Below, piece after piece: positions 1-4,235 of a stretch of DNA of 5,859 nt. Origin of the DNA: GCA-2723085 sp042093455 (GTDB lineage Bacteria > Bacteroidota > Bacteroidia > Flavobacteriales_D > Parvicellaceae); NCBI GenBank assembly GCA_042093455.1, contig JBELEU010000141.1, positions 1 through 5,859 on the forward strand, given 5' to 3'. Made by a program: the position numbers and the translations under genes. The notes beneath the pieces were generated by a model, which was not told the DNA's origin, searched no databases, and saw nothing but the letters and a program-made list of their open reading frames with translations. How positions within the stretch are numbered: the stretch's first letter is position 1; each line of letters opens with the position of its first letter.

Positions 1-1
1 T

Positions 2-304
2 GATTTATGCCCTAATGATGCTGGACCAAAAGCAAATGAAGGTTGTCCTGATACTGATAAAGACGGATTGTTTGATTATTTAGATCAGTGTCCAGAAAAA
101 GCTGGACCAAAAGAAAATAGAGGGTGTCCCTATCCAGATACTGATGGTGATGGTTTATTAGACAAAGACGATGACTGCCCCAACAATGCTGGTCCTAAAT
201 CAAACAAAGGTTGTCCTTATAAGGATACGGATGGAGATGGTGTAATGGACAAGGATGACGATTGTGTAAACACACCTGGTGCTAAATCAAACAAGGGTTG
301 CCCT
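2..304 (+). repeat. Tandem TSP3 (calcium-binding) coding repeats, 87-bp period
   Basis: Four units are visible, each carrying a Cys-(Pro)-x3-Gly-x-Lys-x-Asn-x-Gly-Cys-Pro block; the first three are each followed by an acidic DTDxDG loop. The first-cysteine spacing is 27 residues and then 29 and 29, so the last two intervals are exactly 87 bp. The final unit is degenerate (CVNTPG instead of CPxxAG) and has no following acidic loop, marking the edge of the array before the OmpA domain. The array continues beyond the left edge. Unit number is known to vary in this family. Confidence 0.85.
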
Positions 305-673
305 CTAATTCAAGAAGAGGAACAAGAGATTATAAATACTGCTTTTGAAGCCCTTGAATTTGAATCTGGAAAAGACATAATTAAAGAGATATCACATCCA
401 TCTTTGGATGAATTAGGTATGTTATTGCTCAGAAAGTCTGAATGGAAATTAATCATTGCTGGTCATACTGACAATGTTGGAAACGACAAAACCAATCTAA
501 TTCTATCTAAGAAAAGGTCTACCGCAGTTGCTGTATTTCTTGAGCATAGAGGAGTGAGCATGGACAGGTTAATTATTCAATATTTCGGAGAAGAAAAACC
601 TCTTGAGTCAAACGACACAAAAGAGGGAAGACAGAAAAACAGACGTGTTGAAATGACTGTACTATTTGAATAA
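2..673 (+). CDS. OmpA-family outer-membrane protein with TSP3 repeats (5' end missing)
   Basis: This is the C-terminal 223 residues of a gene that begins outside the window; the frame is open from base 2, so the TTG at 68 is an internal leucine and not a start. Residues about 1-101 are calcium-binding thrombospondin type 3 repeats with the pattern DTDGDGxxDxxDxCP and AGPKxNxGCP, carrying paired cysteines. Residues about 112-223 form an OmpA C-terminal domain: GHTDNVG at 154-160, LSKKRS around 169-173 and the NRRVE motif near 213-217. In this family the Asp of the TD motif and the Arg of the LSxxR motif bind diaminopimelate of peptidoglycan. The protein should therefore anchor the outer membrane to the cell wall, with the acidic repeats as a rigid periplasmic spacer. 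A missing N-terminal beta barrel and signal peptide are expected but not visible. The gene ends in TAA followed by a hairpin terminator. Confidence 0.93.
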   Translation, partial: DLCPNDAGPKANEGCPDTDKDGLFDYLDQCPEKAGPKENRGCPYPDTDGDGLLDKDDDCPNNAGPKSNKGCPYKDTDGDGVMDKDDDCVNTPGAKSNKGCPLIQEEEQEIINTAFEALEFESGKDIIKEISHPSLDELGMLLLRKSEWKLIIAGHTDNVGNDKTNLILSKKRSTAVAVFLEHRGVSMDRLIIQYFGEEKPLESNDTKEGRQKNRRVEMTVLFE

Positions 674-693
674 AAAAAAAGAGCAAAAACTAC

Positions 694-730
694 AAAAGGG
701 TATATCGTAAATGATACGCCCTTTTTTATT
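694..730 (+). terminator. Rho-independent terminator after the OmpA gene
   Basis: The arm AAAAGGG followed by TATATC (694-706) pairs with GATACGCCC and the following T run (713-725), with one T-G wobble and one A-C mismatch in the stem. The loop is GTAAAT. Six Ts (722-727) and then ATT follow. It lies 20 bases after the OmpA stop codon and ends less than 10 bases before the next gene's start codon. Confidence 0.8.
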
Positions 731-738
731 TACTAATA

Positions 739-1569
739 ATGAGATTTAAATGCACTAAATACATTTCAGTTTGCACTTTCATATTTTGTTTATCAAGTAT
801 ATATTCACAAGAAAATAATTCAAAAAAAAAGAACGATAAATTTTACATGTATTGGGGTTGGAATAGATCAGGATATACAGATTCTGAAATAAATTTCACC
901 GGGAATAATTACAATTTTACTTTACTGAATGTAAAAGCAAACGATTGTCAAACCGATTTTGCTATTGACCCTTATTTCAACCCTTTAAAATTTACAATTC
1001 CACAGTATAATTTCAGAATTGGATATCATTTTAAAAAAAATATTGACTTTTCTTTTGGAATCGATCACATGAAGTATGTTGTTGAACAAAATCAACAATC
1101 TATAATTAATGGAACAATAGATATTAAATCAACTTATGACGGTCAATATTTAAATGATAGTATATCAATTAATGAAGAGTTTTTAAAATTTGAGCATACA
1201 GACGGTTTAAACTATGTAAATTTTGAAATCAGAAATTCAGGAACAATTGTTAAATTTAAAAATTGGGACATCCAACATATGGAAGGATTAGGTTTAGGAA
1301 TTATGATACCTAAAACAAATACAACATTAATGGGAATGGAAAGGCATGACAATTTTCATTTATCAGGATATGGTCTTGGAGGAATGATTGGACTTGGTTT
1401 AATATTTAATGAAAAGTATTTTATTAAAATTGAAACTAAATCAGGTTTCGTAAACATGCCCAATATAAGAACCACTAACTTTAAATCGGATAGAGCCAAT
1501 CAACATTTTTTCTTTATTCAGCAAAACATTGTGTTTGGAGGGTACCTATCTTTAAATAAAAAAGAATAA
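739..1569 (+). CDS. Secreted beta-barrel-like outer-membrane protein of unknown function
   Basis: This 276-residue protein has a signal peptide: basic start (MRFKCTKY), hydrophobic core to about residue 22, and probable cleavage near SIYSQ-ENN (residue 24). No cysteine sits at a lipobox position, so it is not a lipoprotein. The mature part is rich in alternating aromatic/polar stretches and Gly, with short motifs such as FYMYWGWNRSGY (35-46), IPQYNFRIGYHF (87-98) and FGIDHMKYVV (106-115). Glycine-rich amphipathic stretches near 183-222 and 263-272 resemble transmembrane strands, so an outer-membrane barrel of about 8-12 strands is likely. The motifs look like those of an unnamed conserved bacterial family, but I cannot name a function. 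The ATG at 739 is preceded by an A/T-rich stretch without Shine-Dalgarno, normal for Bacteroidota. It is the first of four close-packed genes; the next starts 8 bases on. Confidence 0.75.
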   Translation: MRFKCTKYISVCTFIFCLSSIYSQENNSKKKNDKFYMYWGWNRSGYTDSEINFTGNNYNFTLLNVKANDCQTDFAIDPYFNPLKFTIPQYNFRIGYHFKKNIDFSFGIDHMKYVVEQNQQSIINGTIDIKSTYDGQYLNDSISINEEFLKFEHTDGLNYVNFEIRNSGTIVKFKNWDIQHMEGLGLGIMIPKTNTTLMGMERHDNFHLSGYGLGGMIGLGLIFNEKYFIKIETKSGFVNMPNIRTTNFKSDRANQHFFFIQQNIVFGGYLSLNKKE

Positions 1570-1577
1570 ATTTAAGT

Positions 1578-1976
1578 ATGAAAGATTCACTCATTAAAAA
1601 AGGATTCATTCTATCTGGAATAGTAAACATACTAGGAATTTTAGTCTTTACTAAGTTCTTTACTAGTACAGCTATTTCTGAAGCCGACTCCAATGTTATG
1701 TCTCCATTTGGTTTGTACATGATAATGGTTTGGGGATTAGCATTTATTGCAGTGGCTAACAGCTTTCACAGAGCAAAATGGGTCATTGCTGTTTTTTGTA
1801 TAGAAAAAATAAGTTATGTTTTTTGCTGGGGAATATGGATGCTTGATCATGATTTAGCTATTTTATTTGAAAAAGATGTATTTGCTGGCACATTTTATGC
1901 TTTATATGGGCCCAATGACTTAATTTTCTTTGTCTTCTTTATGTATGTCTTTTTTAAACAAAATTCAAAAAAATAA
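1578..1976 (+). CDS. Four-helix integral membrane protein of unknown function
   Basis: This 132-residue protein has no cleavable signal and four predicted membrane segments at about 9-28, 42-62, 66-88 and 103-127. Conspicuous motifs are FGLYMIMVWGLAFIAVANS (44-62) across the second helix, KWVIAVFCIEKISYVFCW (67-84) with charged Glu/Lys inside the third helix, and FYALYGPNDLIFF (106-118) at the start of the fourth. Buried charges and the Tyr-Gly-Pro-Asn-Asp loop suggest a specific role rather than a mere anchor. I recognise the style of an uncharacterised small inner-membrane family but no function. It starts 8 bases after the barrel gene and ends 15 bases before the thioesterase, so it is probably co-transcribed with both. 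Confidence 0.75.
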   Translation: MKDSLIKKGFILSGIVNILGILVFTKFFTSTAISEADSNVMSPFGLYMIMVWGLAFIAVANSFHRAKWVIAVFCIEKISYVFCWGIWMLDHDLAILFEKDVFAGTFYALYGPNDLIFFVFFMYVFFKQNSKK

Positions 1977-1991
1977 TATTTCTTTTTCAGC

Positions 1992-2420
1992 ATGGAGCAT
2001 TATAGAAAACTAGAAAAAATGTATCTCAATGCTAATGTCAATAAGAAGTTATTTGATTCAACAACAGCTTCAATTAGTTCTGGGAAAGCTTCAATAAGTT
2101 TAGAAATTACTGATAAATATTTTCATGCTTTAGGAGCCATTCATGGATCTGTTTACTTTAAGTTGTTGGACGATGCTGCTTTTTTTGCGGTAAGTTCAAT
2201 TGTAAAAGATTATTTTGTCTTAACCACATCATTCAATATCAATATAATTAAACCAGTTAGTAATGGTAAACTAACTGCTCATGGAAAAGTAAGGTTTTCT
2301 TCATCTAATTTATTTACGGCAGAATCTACGTTACTAAATGAGAATGGTAAAGAAGTTGCTTTTGGAGTGGGAAATTTCTCTAAAAGTAAAATAGCTTTAA
2401 CTGAAAAAATAGGTTATTAA
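1992..2420 (+). CDS. PaaI-like hotdog-fold acyl-CoA thioesterase
   Basis: This 142-residue protein has the length and motif order of the PaaI/4HBT thioesterase family, whose members hydrolyse acyl-CoA thioesters in the cytoplasm as dimers or tetramers. AIHGSVYFKLLDDAAFFAV (49-67) matches the family pattern HGGxxFxLxDxAxxxA on the central helix, with H51-G52 and the candidate catalytic D60. The second Gly of the usual HGG is Ser here. TTSFNINIIKPV (78-89) matches the following strand that lines the active site, and GKLTAHGKV and KEVAFGVGNFS are the later sheet strands. The substrate cannot be read from the sequence. The ATG at 1992 follows TTTTTCAGC without Shine-Dalgarno. The next gene starts 3 bases after the stop, so translation is probably coupled; a role with lipid or acyl groups used by the same operon is inference. 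Confidence 0.85.
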   Translation: MEHYRKLEKMYLNANVNKKLFDSTTASISSGKASISLEITDKYFHALGAIHGSVYFKLLDDAAFFAVSSIVKDYFVLTTSFNINIIKPVSNGKLTAHGKVRFSSSNLFTAESTLLNENGKEVAFGVGNFSKSKIALTEKIGY

Positions 2421-2423
2421 TTG

Positions 2424-3668
2424 ATGAGAAAAGTACTAATCATAACTTATTATTGGCCACCAAGTGGAGGAGCTGGAGTCCAACGTTGGGTGAAATTTAT
2501 AAAGTACTTCAACAAATACAATATCAAACCATATGTGATTACGGTTGATCCAAAATTAGCATCGTATCCATTAAAAGACAACACCTTAAAAAATGATATT
2601 CCTAAGGATATAAATGTGTATTTAACAAAAACATTTGAACCGTATTCTTATTATAAAAAGATAAATAAAAAAGAAATTCCTTATGCAGGTTTTGCAAATG
2701 AAGGCAACCCTAATTTAGTTCAAAAAACTGCAAGATTTATAAGAGGTAATTTTTTTATTCCAGACGCTAGAAAAGGTTGGAATAAATTTGCCTATGCCAA
2801 AGCCTTGGAAGTAATAAAAAAAGAAAAAATTGAAACTGTAATAACAACAAGCCCACCCCACTCTACTCAGCTAATAGGTTTAAAACTTAAAAGAGAATTA
2901 AATATAAATTGGATTGCAGATTTAAGAGACCCATGGACTGACATTTACTATTACAAGTCAATGCTTCATACCAAATGGGCAAAAATTAAAGATTTAAATT
3001 ATGAGAGAAAAGTACTTGAAAATTCAGATCAAATAGTAGTTGTAAGTAATTCAATTAAACAACTTATGGCATCTAAGTCAAAAAGTATAGATCCAAATAA
3101 AGTTAATATTATTCCAAATGGATTTGATGAAGAAGATTTTCAAAAAATAGCATTTAAAAAAAACAATTCCTTAACTATTTCATATACTGGGACGATAACT
3201 CAAGACTACCCAACAGAAAACTTAATTAAAGGTTTAATTGATAATAACTTAAAAATTAGTTTTACAGGAAAAGCCGATCAATCCATAAAAAATAATTTTA
3301 ATGTGATTGCTACTTTCAATGAGCATGTTTCCCATAAAGAAATTATTGAGGTCTTGATAGGAAGTGATCTTTTGATATTAATAATACCTAAAATCAAAAA
3401 CAACGAAGGTATTCTTACTGGAAAACTATTTGAATACTTGGGAGCAAAAAAACCAATATTATGTATTGGACCAAAAAATGGTGACGCAGCAAAGATAATT
3501 GATGAATGTAAGGCTGGAAAAACATTTGATTATTCAGATACCAAAGGAATTACTGAATTTTTAAAAAAATTTAAAACCAATTCATTAACTGTTGATAACA
3601 ATTCATCCAAATATTATTCAAGAGATAACTTAACAATGCAACTTTGCAAAGTCATTGAAAAAATATAA
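2424..3668 (+). CDS. GT4-type glycosyltransferase (GT-B fold)
   Basis: This 414-residue cytoplasmic or membrane-associated enzyme is predicted to transfer a sugar from a nucleotide donor to an envelope acceptor. The N-terminal Rossmann-like domain shows YYWPPSGGAGVQRW (9-22), the glycine loop of GT4-like enzymes, then TTSPPHS (141-147) and IADLRDPWTDIYYY (164-177), which are typical of a Bacteroidota GT4 subgroup. The domain junction has VVVSNSI (205-211) and IPNGFDEEDF (230-239). The C-terminal donor domain starts near YTGTI (254-258) and has GKLFEYLGAKKPIL (333-346). That corresponds to the usual EX7E region, with the second Glu kept and the first position occupied by Gly with a Glu one residue earlier. 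I chose the ATG at 2424 over the TTG one codon upstream. It lies 3 bases after the thioesterase stop and is the last gene of the apparent operon. Donor and acceptor are unknown. Confidence 0.88.
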   Translation: MRKVLIITYYWPPSGGAGVQRWVKFIKYFNKYNIKPYVITVDPKLASYPLKDNTLKNDIPKDINVYLTKTFEPYSYYKKINKKEIPYAGFANEGNPNLVQKTARFIRGNFFIPDARKGWNKFAYAKALEVIKKEKIETVITTSPPHSTQLIGLKLKRELNINWIADLRDPWTDIYYYKSMLHTKWAKIKDLNYERKVLENSDQIVVVSNSIKQLMASKSKSIDPNKVNIIPNGFDEEDFQKIAFKKNNSLTISYTGTITQDYPTENLIKGLIDNNLKISFTGKADQSIKNNFNVIATFNEHVSHKEIIEVLIGSDLLILIIPKIKNNEGILTGKLFEYLGAKKPILCIGPKNGDAAKIIDECKAGKTFDYSDTKGITEFLKKFKTNSLTVDNNSSKYYSRDNLTMQLCKVIEKI

Positions 3669-3689
3669 ATAAGTTTTGTTTAAGTTTAA

Positions 3690-3721
3690 TTTGTTAAAAT
3701 ATGTGAAAAAACATACTTTAG
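3690..3721 (+). promoter_or_regulatory. Bacteroidota-type promoter for the small membrane protein gene
   Basis: TTTG at 3690-3693 (the -33 element) is followed after 20 bases by TACTTTAG at 3714-3721, which matches the Bacteroidota -7 consensus TAnnTTTG except for one base. Initiation would be expected near 3726-3730, giving a leader of about 62-66 bases before the ATG at 3792. The region upstream has AAGTTT at 3671 and again at 3682, 11 bases apart. The leader has no other good promoter candidate. Confidence 0.65.
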
Positions 3722-3738
3722 CAGTTAATTTTAACAAA
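3690..3738. repeat. Perfect 11-bp inverted repeat framing the promoter
   Basis: TTTGTTAAAAT (3690-3700) and ATTTTAACAAA (3728-3738) are exact reverse complements separated by 27 bases. The left arm overlaps the -33 element and the right arm begins at about the predicted transcription start. A smaller nested pair, ATGT (3701-3704) and ACAT (3711-3714), lies between them. Each arm also sits in its own short dyad: TTAA-tttg-TTAA (3686-3697) and GTTAA-tt-TTAAC (3724-3735). No T run follows, so it is not a normal terminator of the upstream operon. It could be an operator. Confidence 0.6.
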
Positions 3739-3791
3739 GGAGCAAGCTGAAAATCCGGAAAAACAGAGTAAGCAAATTTAATTTTTAAACT

Positions 3792-4136
3792 ATGAGTGAA
3801 GAAAACACAAACAAATCAGGTAAAGGTAAAGGTATAATTGGATTTGTACTTTCATTGGTATCATTACTTCTTGGAGGATGGTTAATGGGTGCATTATGGT
3901 TATCTACAAAAGGTAGTGCAGGTGCTGCTGGAATCGTATTATTACTTCCAATTTTGGGGTTAGTATTTTCAGCAATGGGAATGAAAGCTTCAAAAGCTGC
4001 TGGTGAAAAAAGAGGTTTAGCAATAGCTGGATTAATAGTTGCAATTGTAGCTTTAATCTACTTGGGTATTGCTTTTGCTGGTATGGCTTTTGTATCATCT
4101 GCTGCATCAAGTGCAATGAGTACTTACGGATACTAG
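3792..4136 (+). CDS. Small three-helix membrane protein, DUF4190-like
   Basis: This 114-residue protein starts with a polar Lys/Gly-rich tail (MSEENTNKSGKGKG) and then has membrane segments at about 14-36, 43-64 and 75-103. Between the second and third helices is KASKAAGEKRGLAIAGLI (65-82), the polar loop plus glycine-rich helix start typical of DUF4190-like proteins, where the pattern G.KRGLAIAGLI is common. The C terminus is Ser/Ala-rich and ends STYGY. The biochemical role of this class is not established. The gene is a single transcription unit with its own promoter about 70-100 bases upstream and a strong terminator 20 bases downstream, which suggests independent and possibly high expression. 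The ATG follows AATTTTTAAACT without Shine-Dalgarno. Confidence 0.75.
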   Translation: MSEENTNKSGKGKGIIGFVLSLVSLLLGGWLMGALWLSTKGSAGAAGIVLLLPILGLVFSAMGMKASKAAGEKRGLAIAGLIVAIVALIYLGIAFAGMAFVSSAASSAMSTYGY

Positions 4137-4156
4137 AATTCACTTTTCTACATATT

Positions 4157-4195
4157 AAAAGACCAATTAACTTTAGTTAATTGGTCTTTTTTTTT
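4157..4195 (+). terminator. Strong, probably bidirectional rho-independent terminator
   Basis: AAAAGACCAATTAAC (4157-4171) pairs without mismatch with GTTAATTGGTCTTTT (4176-4190), giving a 15-bp stem on a TTTA loop. Nine Ts run from 4187 to 4195. Read on the minus strand the hairpin ends in four Ts, so it can also stop the convergent gene whose stop codon is at 4236-4238; no better minus-strand terminator is present between them. Confidence 0.9.
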
Positions 4196-4235
4196 ATCAA
4201 ATATTTTTGGGAGTATATAATATATACAAATATAA

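Noticed and set aside
68..673. OmpA-like gene starting at the TTG at 68
   Set aside because: The frame is open back to base 2 and encodes another TSP3 repeat (DLCPNDAGPK), so the real start lies outside the window.
1514..1720. Minus-strand open frame of 68 codons
   Set aside because: It is antisense to the end of the barrel gene and the start of the four-helix gene, with no recognisable domain.
2421..2423. TTG as start of the glycosyltransferase
   Set aside because: An ATG follows immediately at 2424 and gives the normal N terminus (MRKVLIITYYWPP).
3736..3742. AAAGGAG resembling a Shine-Dalgarno site
   Set aside because: It is about 50 bases from the ATG at 3792 and no closer start codon follows; Bacteroidota rarely use such sites.
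3904..4143. Minus-strand open frame of 79 codons
   Set aside because: It is a low-complexity Leu/Gln-rich shadow of the small membrane protein gene on the opposite strand.
4201..4233. AT-rich palindrome (GTATATA-A-TATATAC at 4213-4227, with ATATTT/AAATAT outside)
   Set aside because: It is alternating A/T sequence likely to be self-complementary by chance, has no T run, and lies just after the minus-strand stop where the stronger hairpin at 4157-4190 suffices.
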